Source: Monocercomonoides exilis (lineage: Eukaryota > Preaxostyla > Oxymonadida > Polymastigidae). From it: DNA of 64,000 nucleotides. The translations under genes were made by a program, and so were the position numbers. Every line of letters starts with the position of its first letter. The stretch's first letter is position 1. Below the pieces are notes generated by a model. It saw nothing but the letters and a program-made list of their open reading frames with translations. It did not search any database and was not told the DNA's origin. Below, piece after piece: positions 24,901 to 37,690 of this stretch. Location of the stretch: contig LSRY02000016.1 of assembly GCA_001643675.2 (NCBI GenBank), positions 248,001 to 312,000 of the forward strand, in the 5' to 3' direction.

Positions 24901-27900
24901 CACTGTGTGCTGTGTCCTGTCCATCCCACACATCCCGTTTTGACGCACATACACACTTTCCCGCAGATCCAACCGGAACTGTGTCTCGTTGATCTGGTTC
25001 TCGATGCTGAAGCACTCCACAAATACATCCCGACCAGATGCTGCATCATTTCCACGAAACTCCATGCTCCGCAGCTCAAAGTCCAGCTCCCCTGTCACTT
25101 CAGAGTGCAGATATAGCCCTCCTCCCTTTCCTCTCTCTGCAGAACATCCACTCTGCTTTATTGTCGATTCGCTCATCCGCAGCCGCCCCCCTTCGTTCAA
25201 CGAGAAATACACAACCCCTCCTTTCTCGCTTTCCGACGATTTGCACGACTCAAACACGCACCCGCTCACATTCACACAAATCCCGCCATCACACTTACAC
25301 TCAACAATCCTCGGCCTATTCCCTTGCCCTGCCACAAACAAAAACGTTGAATTTTCCATTTCAACCACACTTCCCTCATCACCGTTTCCAACATCACCAT
25401 CCACAACTTGAACAACTGCCCCATCTCTAATTCTTCCTGTCTCCACACGCATTCCAAACAGAATGCATCTGCACCCACCATTCACCTCAAATAATCCTTT
25501 CCCTCCATTCATGCTCCTCGACTCCAGCTCATCCACCCTCAGCTCTCCATTCAACATCCTCACAAACACACTCCCTCCTCCTTCCCCTTCTCCTCCCTCT
25601 GTGCTCTCTCTTGTCTCAAATACACACTTATCCAGCCAAAGTGTTCCTCCATTGTTTTCAACTGCCCATCCTCGTCCGTTCTCAAACCCTGCTGCCATGC
25701 ACACACTCATCTCCTTCAGCACAAGCATCTTCGTGTTCACAATCACCCCTCTGCCTCTCTTCTCTCCATCTCCTCCAAACACCAGTGCAGATCGAGACAG
25801 CTTCTCCTCTCCATTCCTCCACCTCTCCACACTCAAGCTCGACAGATCCCACTCATCCTCCACTCCCACCTCTCTTCTGATCATAACCCTTTTCTCCTCA
25901 TTCTCTTTCTCAATCTGCTTCATCCCTTTCCACAGCGTGCCGCACGGATCCCTCTCGCTTCCACATCCCATCACATCAAACCCATCCTCGCTTATGTACA
26001 CCACCCCCGACCAGTACTTCACCACAAGTCGGAGCAGATTCGTCTCTCCAAGTTTCTCATCCTTCCCCACAAACAAGTTCTCATCCTCTTTCAATTCTCC
26101 ATATATTACTCCAAACGACTGCTCGTTCACCGTCTTGTTCAGATCCACTCCTTCTATGTATATTGCCTTCCCTTTTGCTCCTCCAACCGTTCCCTTGAAT
26201 TCCGTGTCTGCAAAACGCAATCCATCCTCTTTCAACCCTTCCCTGCTGTCCACATATATCACCACTCCACACCCTTCCTCCCACTCCCATCCGCACCCTT
26301 CAAAATAGCTATTCGATATCCCAAACATATCCTCTCCTTTCAGCTTCACCCTCATCACCCCTCCTCCTTCCCCATCTCCATCCCTTCCATCCCTTCCATC
26401 CCCTCCAACCCTCTTCACATCCTCAAACACACACCCGCTCATCTCCACACTCGAGCAAAATTCAAACACCACTGCCCCAATCTCCATTTCTTTCACCAAG
26501 CATGAAACTGCCATCACTTTTCCCCCACTGCTCTTCACCATGCTGTATTTCACTATCCCTGCTCCCTCCACCTCAAACTCACACAAAACCAGCCACAGCT
26601 CTGCATTCCCTCCCCCACTCCACACAACCTCGTTCTTCCCCCCTTCAAGTCTCACTGGCACAACCATCCTCACCCTCTCAACATTCAGCACCTTTTCGTT
26701 CTTCACCACCCAGCTCTCCCCATCTCCTTCGATCTTTTCCCTTATCTCAACAACACTTTTCTCCTCTGCCGAGCTCCCTTCCACCTTCCATCCGGACAGA
26801 TCTTCCACCTTCCTTATCCCGACCGTATCTATGATCTCCATCTCAATCATCCCATCCTCGTTCTCTCCATGCTCAACCCCTTTCTCAAACGACTCACACG
26901 GATACTCCTCTCGCCCACACCCCATGATGTCTGCCCCATTGCTTCCCACCACAATCCTTCTTGAGCGATATCCCACCAAAAAATACATCAGATCATGCGC
27001 CTTCTCCGAAAACCGCCCTTCATCCCTGCCCATCATCCTCACTCCTGCCTCGCCTCCTTCTTTCACCAGCTCCAGCTCAAACCGCTCCCCAACAACACTC
27101 TCCTTCAGATCTCTGCACTTAACAAACACATCATCCCCTTCATGAGCCGCATTCCCCTCAAACACCATCTTCGATATTCCAAACCTGTTCTCACAGTCTG
27201 CATGGATCCACATAAACACCCCACCTCCTCTCCCTCCTGTCTCGTCTGCCCTGCAATTCTTCACTGTGCAATTCTTCACCAGCACTTCGTCTTGCCCACT
27301 CATCTCCCAGCTTACTGCCCCGCCATCTCCCCTTCCTGAGCAGCACCCAACAAATTCACACTCCTCAGTCAATTCCACCTTCCTTCCATTTATCACCCTT
27401 ATCACTCCCCCACTCCCACCCCAGCAGTCCCGTGCCTTCATTCTCTTCACCACTATCTTCGTCCCTTTCTCTCCAACCACCAGCCCACCCCCATCTGTCC
27501 TTGCTCCATTCATATTCACATCCTCGCACAACAACCCCCCTCCCTTCATAGCACACATCCCCCTTCCATCTCCAAATTCCATCTGCTCCACACTCACCTT
27601 CTTCAGCTCCACTGACCCTCCTCTCCCACAAACAATCCACATGTTTGTCCTCCTCTTCTCTTCTCCTTTCCCTCCAAACACACACTCCACAACATGAACC
27701 TCTCCCACTCCCATCTCAAAAAGCTCCGAGTGCACAGACTTCTCTGCCACTTCAAACTCGATCCACTCAATCGTCAGCGTCGTCGACCAGCTCCCCACCA
27801 TCACACTCACTTTCCCTCTTTCCCCCACCACCACCTTCGACTTCGCCACCTCGTCTCCTCGGATCGTCAGCGACTCTCCTTCTCTCCTGATCTCCTCCCC

Positions 27901-30900
27901 AAGCTCGCTCTCCTCCATGATGTGCAGAATCGTCTTCTCCTTCCCCAGCTTCTCATTCCCTCCCTCCACCGTGTTGCACGGCAGCTCATCGCTCCCGCAG
28001 TTTTCCTGCCCAGTCACAGTCCTGTTCACAAAGATGATGTCTCCCTTCGGCGGAAACAGATATTTCAGCAGCGTCACATCGATCCCCGCATTCCCCGGAT
28101 CCACCACCCACATCGTGTTGTTGTACTCCTCCCCTTCCTTTGCCGACCCCTCCCACTTCCTCCGATCAATCACCACTCCTGGCTCTCGGCACACCAGATA
28201 CACATCCACCCCAATGTGCCCCTGATTCCCTTCAAACACATCCCGCCTCATCGAGTAGCTCACATCCACATCTTCAAACTCCATGAACAGCCCTCCTCCC
28301 TTCCCTCCGTTTCCATCCACTTTGCTCTCCCGCACTTCGTTCTCCTCAAACACCCAGCTCCCTCCTTTCCCCACACGAACATGCACACTTCCCCCTTCCC
28401 CCGTTCCGCTCTCGCACCGAATCACACTCACAACGCATCTCTCCACCACACACTCCATCCCTTCTCCCACACTCCCCACAATCACTGCCCCATTCCCTTC
28501 CATACGCGTCACCCCGCTCACATTGCTTTCTGCCATCCTCACACTGCTCGTCCTATCAAACTCCCACACACACTGATCCCCAAATCTCACTGCTCCGCTT
28601 GCCGATGTGTTCCCCACCTCCAACGACGACCCCTCTCCAACCCATATCAGCCCTTTCTTTCCTCCACTCGCCACTCTCTCAACCACAACCCCTTCAACAC
28701 TTCCTTTCGATCCCTCTCGCAATTCAACCATGCTCCCACTCTCAAACTCCTGCTCCCTCACCTCAACACTCTTCAGCTCCATCCTCCCCCCAACACACAC
28801 CACAAAGCTGAACCCCACTTTTCCACTCCCCATCCTCATTCCGCACCTCTCCATCACCAATCCCGACAGCCGGCTCACCACCACACTCCTCTGCCCTCTC
28901 ACAAACGTCTTCTCCACCACAAACACCACATCCGCAAACCCTGTATCCTTCCTCGTCTCTATCACCCCTTCGCTTTCTTCTCCCAAATCTCCTCTCACTT
29001 CGTATTCTCTCCTCTCTTCACACCCCTTCACATCCATCTCTTGCGTCGATATATCAATCACCGAGCAAAATGCAAATCCCCTCTTCAGCACTATTTCTGC
29101 TTTTCTCCCGAAAAACCTCGCCCTCCCGCAGTGCTCCATCGTCGCACACCCAAACCACTCAAACCCACACAACGAATAGTCCATTCCTCTTTCCCCTTCC
29201 ACATACCCTGGACTTCCCCACTCCTGAACAAACACCCCAAGTGGAACTCTCATCTCCTCTGCCTCATCATACCCCACAAATTCCAACCCATCCAGCTCCC
29301 CACCTCCCACATCCACCTTCAGTCTCTCCGAACTCACAACACCCCCCAGTCCTCTCCCTCTCACAAACATCTTCCGACCCACCCATGCCCAGCACTCCTC
29401 AAGCTCAACTTCTTCAATCTCAAACCCATCTGCCACACTGCACTCCATGAACATCCACCCTCCTTTCCCTTTCGTTTCCTTTTCTGCACAGCACCTCTCC
29501 CCCTTGCAGTTCCCCACAATTACATGCCCTTTCCCTTCAATGCGCACCTTCAGCGCTCCCCCTTCTTCATTCGCCCTTCCATCCACATCCGTCATGTTGC
29601 ACCACAAAAACTCCAGCTTCCCTCCAATCACGCTCGACACAATGCACGCCCCATTCCCCCCCAAGCACCCAACACTCCCAAACGAACAGTTCCAAAACTC
29701 CACCCCACTTCCCTCAACCCTTTCTTCTCCTCCTGATTCAAATTCCAGATCAAACATTGGCTCCTCCACCACAAACCCCTCAAACCGTGTTTCTTCCACC
29801 TTCAGCACTTCCCCGCTGAAACGGATAATCGCATACCCCACACTTCCTTGCACCCCGTCCTCCAATCCAAATCCACACTTCCTTATCCAAAGCTCACCGC
29901 CTTTCGACTGACAATTCATCAGCTCTGTGACCCCTTCCATCAAATCTGCTTGGCATCTTCACATCCAGCCACTCCAACTCCGTCACCCCTTCCGTCTTTA
30001 TCGCTGCGCTCCATTCCCCGCTCAGCATCCCTCTCACACTCATCTCCATTGCAATCTCCTCCATCCCTCCCAACCTCGCTCCGCTCACATCCACCTCTTC
30101 TCTCAGCTCTGACCCTCCTGTCAGCACCACCCACTTCTCCCCATCCTTCCCTGCATGCCCAAGCCCATACTCCACTGTCATGCATGGATATGCGCTCATC
30201 CCGCAATACACCTCATTCCTCCCTCCCTCTTTCCGAACTTCCACCCTCCCTGACACATATCCCGTGATAAACACATACAAATCCGTATCCTCCCTCATCG
30301 CCTTCCGGTCTCGCCCAACCAGCGAGTTCCCCCTCTTCCTAATCGACAATCCAAACCCAAACCTCAAAGGCGTCACATACTCGCTCAGCTCATCACATAT
30401 CACATACACATCTCGTCCAGCTTTTCCTCCGTTCCCTGCAAACTCCACATCCCCAAACACAACTCCATCCCCTTCCACCCCCAGCTCCACAAACACTCCT
30501 CCCCCTCTTCCTCCAACCCCTTCCTGTTCCCCTGCTTCACACATCTCCACCACGCTCTTCTCCCCACTTTTCCCACTTTCCCCACCCTCCCCTATCTTCA
30601 CCCTTCCCCCTTTCTCCACAACCACCTTCATCATCCCCCCATCCCCTTTCCCGCTTCTGCACCTGCTCGCTTGAACATTCACCACCTCCACACTCCCTCC
30701 GCTCCCCACAACCCCATTCACACCAACCCCATCTCCTTTCCCTGCTCCTATCGAACTCATGTTGCACCCACTCACCTTCACATACCCTGCCCTTTCGCTT
30801 CTCACCACACTTCCTTCTCCAAGCACACACTCATTCGCCTTCGAATTGTTCATCTTCAGCCTGCTTCCACTCTTCACCACAATCATCGACCCTGATTTCT

Positions 30901-33900
30901 CGTTGCATCCTGTCATCCCCACATTCTGCAGCTCCACCCTCGACCCATCTGCTCCTTCAATCAGCCCATCCCCAGACACCCTCGACACATTCCTCAGTTC
31001 TGCATCCTCCAGCACAATTGATGCCTCGCTTCCAGCTGCGATGCACATCCCGTACCTGTCGAAGTGCACAGACTCCAGTCTCAACGACGGCCAAACCACA
31101 CTCCCGCATGTCACTTTCACCAGCGAAAATCTCACAACAACCCCCGGAGCTTTCAGATCAATCGCACACTCCAAAACACTCAAGCTCCCTCCCCTCACCT
31201 CAATCAATGCTCCTCTTCCTGATAGAATCGCCGGAATCCACATCTTCACTCTCTTCAGCACCGTGCTCTTCCACACACAAAACACCCCTTCTCCTTCTCC
31301 TTCTCCTTCTCCTTCTCTCCTTGCTGCATTGTTCACCACTGACAGCACTGTCAGCCCTTTGTCTCCAGTCACCTCATAGCTCCCCGATGTCATCTCCACC
31401 TGCTCGCTCACTTCCACCAACTCGTGCACCTCCACTTTGTGCTTCTCACCCCCTTGCCGCTCAAGCGAATACTTCAGTGTTCGGCATGTGAAATACTCAA
31501 ACCCACAGTTTTCGTGATCAGCCCCTCCTCTGCTCGCATGCACAGTCTCCCCAACCTCCTCAAAATACACTTTCACAGGGATCACCAGCGACCTCCACTC
31601 TCTGTCTCCTATCCCCGCATAATCCTCCCATCCCCATCCTCCTCCCCGAAGAAACCCAAACTTCTTCACACAGCTCTCCTTCAGATCTGCAGAGCAGATA
31701 AACATCATCTTCCCGCTTTTCGCTTCATTCCCCACAAGTTCCATATCCTCCATCCGAACATCGTCTTCCGCATTCCTCATCTCCACATACAGCCCTCCGC
31801 CCCTTCCTCTTCCGCTGCTCCCGCTGCCGCTTCCTTCTTCTGCCTTGCAACCCTCAATTTTCGTGCTCACGCTGCTCCCCCCCAAAACTGCCACACTCCC
31901 TTCCACAACCCCCACATACACTCCACCCCCATTCCCACTGCTGCACCTGCACCCCTTCACTGTGGTGTTACACACAATCACAGTCTCTCCTTCCCTCAGT
32001 GTTTTGCTCATCACTGCTCCATTTCCCCTGCTTCGCACAATGTTCCTTATGCTTCCCCCGGAAATCCTCAGCTCTCCCGGATATCTCGATTCAAGCAGCG
32101 CACAGTCTTCCATCTGTATCCCCTCTATCTCGCTGTCTTCAATCTCACACACCCCGTTTTCAACAACAAACATCGATCTTCTGCAAAACACTCCTGCTGC
32201 TTCACTCCTCACACTGCACCTCACCAACCGTGCCCTCCCTCCTGCTTCCCTCACACTCATCAACGACCCCTCTCCAGATGCCTCTCCATCCATCACAAAC
32301 ACAATCGAGTCCGCTTCAATTGATCCGCATGTGATCCAGACAAGCGCATCCCCTGCTGCTGCCCATCGTATTATCGGCCTTTCTCCGCTCCCCTTCACCT
32401 CAATCACAATCACCCTATCTTCCACCCCAATCCCTCGCTCTGCAAAAGTGCTTCTGCTCAGCGATATCTTCTGTTTCAGCTCTGGATTCCACTTCGTCAC
32501 TCCATACCCTATTGTCTTGCACTCATCTTCCATTGTCCCACAGTGTATCTGGTCTTCCTTCGTCGGATTCACATTTATCTCCCCTCGAATGGTGTTCGGT
32601 ATCCAGCTTGGCCTGCTCTCATTTATTGGGCATGTCCATTCATTCGGTGTGAAGCAGTGCCACACCCTTGGTTCCGCACTCGTGGAGCTGCATGTTGCGA
32701 AATCATTCGCTGCATACAGCGTCTCATGATCTGTTCGGAATGCCACATCATGTCCGTTGCCCAATGTGCATGTGTTATTCTCAAATAGCAAAAATCTCAG
32801 TTTCACAGGTTTCACAGTATTTTTATTTCCTTTAAAAATCATAGCCCCTCCGTAATAATGAGCTGAATTGTTTGCTAATGAACAATTTGTAATTGCTTGA
32901 TTCAATGATATTGCGTTCCAAACAACAAGGCATCCTCCATATCTCGGATTGGCGCAATTATTAAGAAACGTGCAAGATCCAATGAATAATGCATCGCTAA
33001 CAGCTGACGAGAACAATCCAGAATAATGTCCTCCAGTATTTTCTGCAAATATTGAAGAAGTGACATATACAGTACCTGCTGCCTTTGTTGTTATATAAAC
33101 ACCTGCACAATAACTTCCACCAGTTTCTTCAACAGAGCAGCTTATAACAGAACTATTTACCATGTTTATGAAACCTGTTCCAGTCGCATATACTGCACCT
33201 CCATATGAAAGTCCTGTAATGGATTCCAACGAACAATTTCTGAATGTTGTTCGCAATATTGAAAGTGTGGCATTCCCTCTGATGCACACAGCTCCTCCAT
33301 AACTCCCAGTTGTGTGCACTGTGAAAATCGAGTCTTCAAGAATCACATCTCCTGTTGAGTTCTCTTGCCTCGTCGAGTTCACATTTTGCTCGCACCTCTC
33401 AAACGATGTGTTCATCACAAAACAGCATTCTTGCGTGTGATACCCATCATAAAGCATCCCGCTGTCTCCATTTTCCACCCTCTCAAATATTGAAGAAGCA
33501 ACTCCAATCCTTTCAGCACTGTTCTTCCTGACTCCGTTTTTTGCTCCATCGCATTTGCCATCCACTCTGTCTCCACTGATTCTTCCTGATATGTTCCTGA
33601 ACAGGCAGTTCTCCACGAAAATCTCTTTCAGACTCCCTCTTGCCAAAACCATCCCTCCCTCTGCCCTCAAACACTCAAATCTGCTTTCCTTCAGCTTCAT
33701 CTCGTTGCCTCTTCCAAATCCCTCCACAACACCGCCTCTCCAAATTCCTTTCTCTTCCCTCATTTTCACTGTCATCTCCAGCTCAACCCTGCTGTCTTCG
33801 CACCAAAACATCCTCTCATCTTGGCCCCCAATCGCAATCTCGCACCAAACAACCTCCAGCACTGATCCATTCAACCTCCCGATCCATTCAAATCCTTCCC

Positions 33901-34192
33901 TGCTCCTCAGCTCTGCAGATCTTACAACTAACGAGCTGTTGCAACAATCAAACCTTGTGGAGATTCTGCTCCGCATCACATCTCGCATCTCGTGCTTTTC
34001 ATGTGCATTCTCGCTCTTTCTTTCTTCCCGCTTTCCATCTCCAATCAAATTTGTGAACAAGCTTGTTTGCATCATCAGCCTCTCTTCTTCTTCTTCTTCC
34101 TGAAAATCTTTCATTTGAACTCTCTTTCCACTCGTTTCTTCACAAACACCACAAAGCATGGCCAGCACCCCCAACTCCAGAAATAATATCAT
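21937..34192 (-). CDS. Giant beta-helix ectodomain receptor with C-terminal pseudokinase; one frameshift near 29.92 kb
   Basis: Two long reading frames (34192-29894 and about 29940-21937) make one gene of about 4,090 codons with no introns. It opens with a signal peptide (MILFLELGVLAMLCGVC). The ectodomain is about eight modules of 320-440 residues. Each starts at a CG-x4/5-PC-like motif (near 32540, 31500, 30195, 29170, 27995, 26920, 25965 and 24805). Each is filled with beta-helix rungs such as FRNCS and GGAVY, and many end in F-x-GN-x-A with DVFVxC. A single transmembrane helix (PLVVIIMAVVLFVILIIAVV) lies near 23.27 kb. The cytoplasmic part ends in a kinase C-lobe (APELMG, VFSVGMMLWECLTLKIPFG, ACLSASPSERW). 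No glycine loop, catalytic Lys, HRD or DFG is visible, so it is a pseudokinase. This architecture resembles oxymonad receptor-like proteins; ligand and role are unknown. The frameshift may be real or a sequencing error. Confidence 0.8.
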
Positions 34193-34560
34193 TTCTCAAT
34201 CAATCGCACTCCTTCACAGCAGTTCAAATTTCGAATCACAAAAATTTACGAAGGAACCAAGATCACAGACCCCAATTTTATCAGATTCGAAATTAAAAAT
34301 TATATAACAAAAATATTTCAAATTTCTTTTTCACAAACTCTCTTTCCTGTGTCTTCCTTCTTCAACAAGTTTCAATTTCTTTTCTTTTTTTTTCTTTTCA
34401 GATTTCATGGTTCATTTTGTTATTTTTCCCCCCTGTTTTTTCATTCAAGTTAATAGCAGGATTGTTCACTTTTCAGTCCTTGTTCAAAAAAACAAAAATC
34501 AAGATTATATAAGAATAGTTGAAAATAAAAAATCATCAAACGTTTTTTTTGATGCTGGAG
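34193..34560. other. AT-rich upstream region of the beta-helix gene
   Basis: Contains pyrimidine tracts (TTTCTTTT-type) but no supported coding sequence. The receptor promoter presumably lies here. Confidence 0.4.
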
Positions 34561-34563
34561 CAT

Positions 34564-36000
34564 TCATAGGGGAATATTCAATCTTTTTCTCAGAATCTCC
34601 TTCGCTTGGTCTTTTGCTTCCATTTCTCCAAGAAGATCCAAGTTAAATGCTTTCTTCATCACGAAAAAAGTGCTGAAACTCTGAAACGAGATTTCCGCAC
34701 AGCCTGCAAAAATAAATGCATTCGTTTTGTATTTTTTTCGTAATTTCAAAAGAAAATGAACCAAAAAAGAAAACAGAACTTATAAAAAAATAGTCTGCCA
34801 AAAATACAACAATTCTGAATTTTCTTTTCCAAAATTGAAGCAGCTATCCAATAAATATCTTTACAAAAACATCCTCCACAACAATGGATTTTGACAGAAC
34901 AATTTGCACAAAACCAGAAAAAAAAAGCAGAAAAGCACTCAAGGCATCAAATGCCCTCTCATTTTCATAAAAACAAAACAATAAATCCATGAATTTGTTC
35001 GCACAGCCATGAACACACTTTTCATTTCGTCCTTCTTGCCACATCTCCGGAGCGCTCATCCTGCCACGGCCCTCAGGCAATTTCCCTGTTTCTGATTCTG
35101 TTTCTGCGTTATTGCCTCCTCCATCAACTCAAATCCTTCTTTGTCTTTGTTCAGCTTGCCTCCCTTCCCTTGTTTCTGTGCTGGCTGTAGACTGATGCTT
35201 CTGCTTCCTTTTGGCCATAATCTTTATTTTCTCTCATCCATCGGAGCCTGGTTGATGCTCTGCATCGCTCGCCTGCAAGCCATTAAAGATAATGGATCTC
35301 GAATAATACTGGCTGTTTTGCATGCAGCATATCTTCATTTGCTCACAGCAAAAACAATTTGTTCCCCGCTGGTGATAGAAACAGTAGTGGCGCTGCATCC
35401 TTCAGCAATAAGCAGTCAGCAAAGTCATCCTTATTGCGCATTTATCGCTTCAAAAAAATGTGCATTGAAGTGTTTTTGCTTGCTGTGCTTTTTTGCTTTC
35501 TTCCATTCCACTTTTGCTTGATTTGCACATGCTTTCTTCTTTCTTTTTGCCCAATGGCATTGAAATCAAAAAATAAGATGCTCAATGCTCCTGGACGCAA
35601 TTAATTCTATTTTATGGTGGAAAGCAACACATTTCACACTCTTGATAGCATCGCCTAAAATGGAGTTTACCTTTTCACAAAGTATTGTCGTGCACCAGCT
35701 GCATCAAAGCGTCTGCTCTGTGAATAATGTTTTTTTAGCTCATTGCTGCAATGAAAATTTGCAGCTGATATATTTATATCTGAAGCAATATAACATTTCA
35801 GAGCAGTTACGCCCCTTCTTAGGATAATTGATTCTAATTCTTCTCGGCTCTTCAAAGCTTTCTCAAAAAGTCGATATGTTTCTTTTTTAATATTGGGTTT
35901 TTGTGAAAAAGATTATCTCTGAATGTGCAAAACAACATATAATACTGCTATCGAGTTTAATTCATTAAACCGTTTCGTTTGTTGTTTTTCAGGAATATGC
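34564..36000 (-). pseudogene. Decayed protein-coding relic, family unknown
   Basis: Base composition and minus-strand translations look coding, but no intact frame exists. From upstream to downstream I see TYRLFEKALKSREELESIIL with GVTALKCYI (35.86-35.67 kb). Next comes a stretch containing DDFADCLLLKDAAPLLFL and IIRDPLSLMACRRAMQSINQ, broken by TGA and TAA codons in the same frame (35.45-35.05 kb). Then NKFMDLLFCFYENERAFDAL (34.97 kb). A final segment preceded by a good acceptor reads SFSTFFVMKKAFNLDLLGEM and ends at 34564. Some breaks could be introns, but several stops sit inside continuous sense sequence with no GT-AG pair around them. A spliced functional gene cannot be excluded. Confidence 0.45.
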
Positions 36001-36188
36001 TAAAAAATTTTTATTCATTTTTGGAGCAATTTTTATCTGTCAAAAGTCTTTATTTGTTTATGTACATATATATTTTCATTAAGATCAATTTTTCGAAAAA
36101 ATTCATTAAATCTTCTTTTTTTCATGAAATATATAAAAACAACAAAAATTAAAAGAAAAATTTCTAAAATGAAATGTGATCACAAAAA

Positions 36189-37610
36189 CTATTCAGATTT
36201 TTCTTTTTCTGTTAAATTATCTGAAAAATGAAATTCTTCTTCTTCACATAATGACAAAGCTTTTGAAATATTGACAAGTATATCAGAAGCAATCATGCCA
36301 CGTCCCTTTTCCAAAAAAGTTAATTCACACGCTTTTCTAACAATGCAAATTGAAGCATAGCAAGCCAACACAGTTGGATTCCTTTAATCAAAATATTTGC
36401 AAGAAAAGTTAGTATAATTTAAGGATAAATTGCATAATTTTGAAGAGATGATAATTTGCTCAAATAATAGAAAATTTATGTTCAAACACTTGGAATCTTT
36501 GAGTTATATCGCTTTCAAAAGAAACATCTTCCTTCTTCACAGAAATCTTGAGTTTGTTAATCCAGCATAAAAATGTTGAAGTGACTCCGGATAGAATATC
36601 ACCAATTCCTCCGCAACGTCTTGGAGAACCGGGGAAGTGGAAAGGAAAGCAAACTAAAAAGTAATATAATTTAAACAAAATATAACTATTTTTTACTGAA
36701 TGATGAGCTACCTGTTCCGTCACAAACAATGTCAATCTCACCTTTTTTAAGAATTGTAGGTCCATCCAAAAGTTTGGCAATTTGCATTAACGATTCATTT
36801 TGGTCACTAATTGACGGTGTTAAAGCTTTCTGCCTGTAATAAAAATATTAACAAGTCTGCTTTAAATTGAATAATAAATAAACATTCTCATAAACTCCAT
36901 TTGATTTGGAGTAATAATACATTTTTTATATCCTATAAAAACATCAGGATTAGACGATACAATTCTTGTTGCATCCTTACTCACATTTAATTCAGTAAAT
37001 ACATTATATTTCATACAGCATCAATTACACATGGAATTTCATTTTCCTTCAGCATAAAAATGAACTCCCTAATGCAGTCTAACCTAATTGGATCTGTTCC
37101 AAGTCCAGATCCAATTGAGCAGCAATGTATTTTGGGCAAATACGATTTGAAAGTTGACAAGGCTTGTTCTTGAGCTATTTTTATTCTGAAAAAAACATGA
37201 AAACAAAATGTGAAATTAAAAATAAAGCACAACAAAAAATAAAATAAATAAAATAAAATAAAAATCAAACTGCTCTTCAGTTGCTGAAGATTCCAATTCG
37301 GGTAGACATGGATTTGTCATCATATCAGGACTATATGACTTTATTGGAATTGACGCATGCTCTGTGCAAAGAATAAATGCCATATCAATTCCCTTCAAAT
37401 TAATGAGGGAAAGAAATTATTGCAAACAAGTTGACATGGTTGTTATTTTCCTTATAAATGTGTAATAAAAGATATTCACACAGAACGTAAAGATGACATT
37501 GCTGCAAAAAACGGTGCCCCTGTATATAGCTTGCATCCTCCTACCACAAGCAATTTACCATTTAAGCCTTTATGGCTACCATATTCTGGAATTAAGTCTT
37601 TAATTTTCAT
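36189..37610 (-). CDS. NAXD: ATP/ADP-dependent (S)-NAD(P)H-hydrate dehydratase
   Basis: NAXD (CARKD/NnrD family) repairs the hydrated, damaged nicotinamide cofactors NADHX and NADPHX. The gene is read as several exons from ATG 37610 (MKIKDLIPEYGSHKGLNGKL, then LLVVGGCKLYTGAPFFAAM) to TAG at 36189. Family motifs are visible in order: GSGLGTDP near 37100; a VIDAD substrate-site segment split by an intron near 37010; IITPNQMEF near 36910; GPTILKKG near 36750; and the ribokinase-fold signature RRCGGIGDILSG near 36610, where the Asp of GD is catalytic. The C-terminal helix region (ACYASICIVRKACELTF) is typical. It is divergent from the RhoGAP gene with an 80 bp gap. Confidence 0.9.
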
Positions 37611-37690
37611 TTTATTCCTTATTTTTAATTCTTAGTAAACAATAATTTCTTATGGTGCAACCACAATAATTTAATTATTTTCCCGAAGCA
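37611..37690. promoter_or_regulatory. 80 bp divergent promoter region (NAXD / Sec14-RhoGAP)
   Basis: AT-rich gap between two opposite start codons. No recognised core motif. Confidence 0.5.

Noticed and set aside
27694-29736. 680-codon plus-strand ORF rich in His/Pro/Leu
   Set aside because: It lies entirely antisense to the receptor ORF. Its composition is what the complement of a purine-rich coding strand gives, and it has no domain or start context.
29900-29945. An intron bridging the two receptor frames
   Set aside because: The only short GT...AG stretch available is 24 bp, a multiple of three, and would not change the frame.
35141-35521. Plus-strand hydrophobic ORF of 126 codons
   Set aside because: The opposite strand carries more convincing, although broken, protein-like sequence in this interval.
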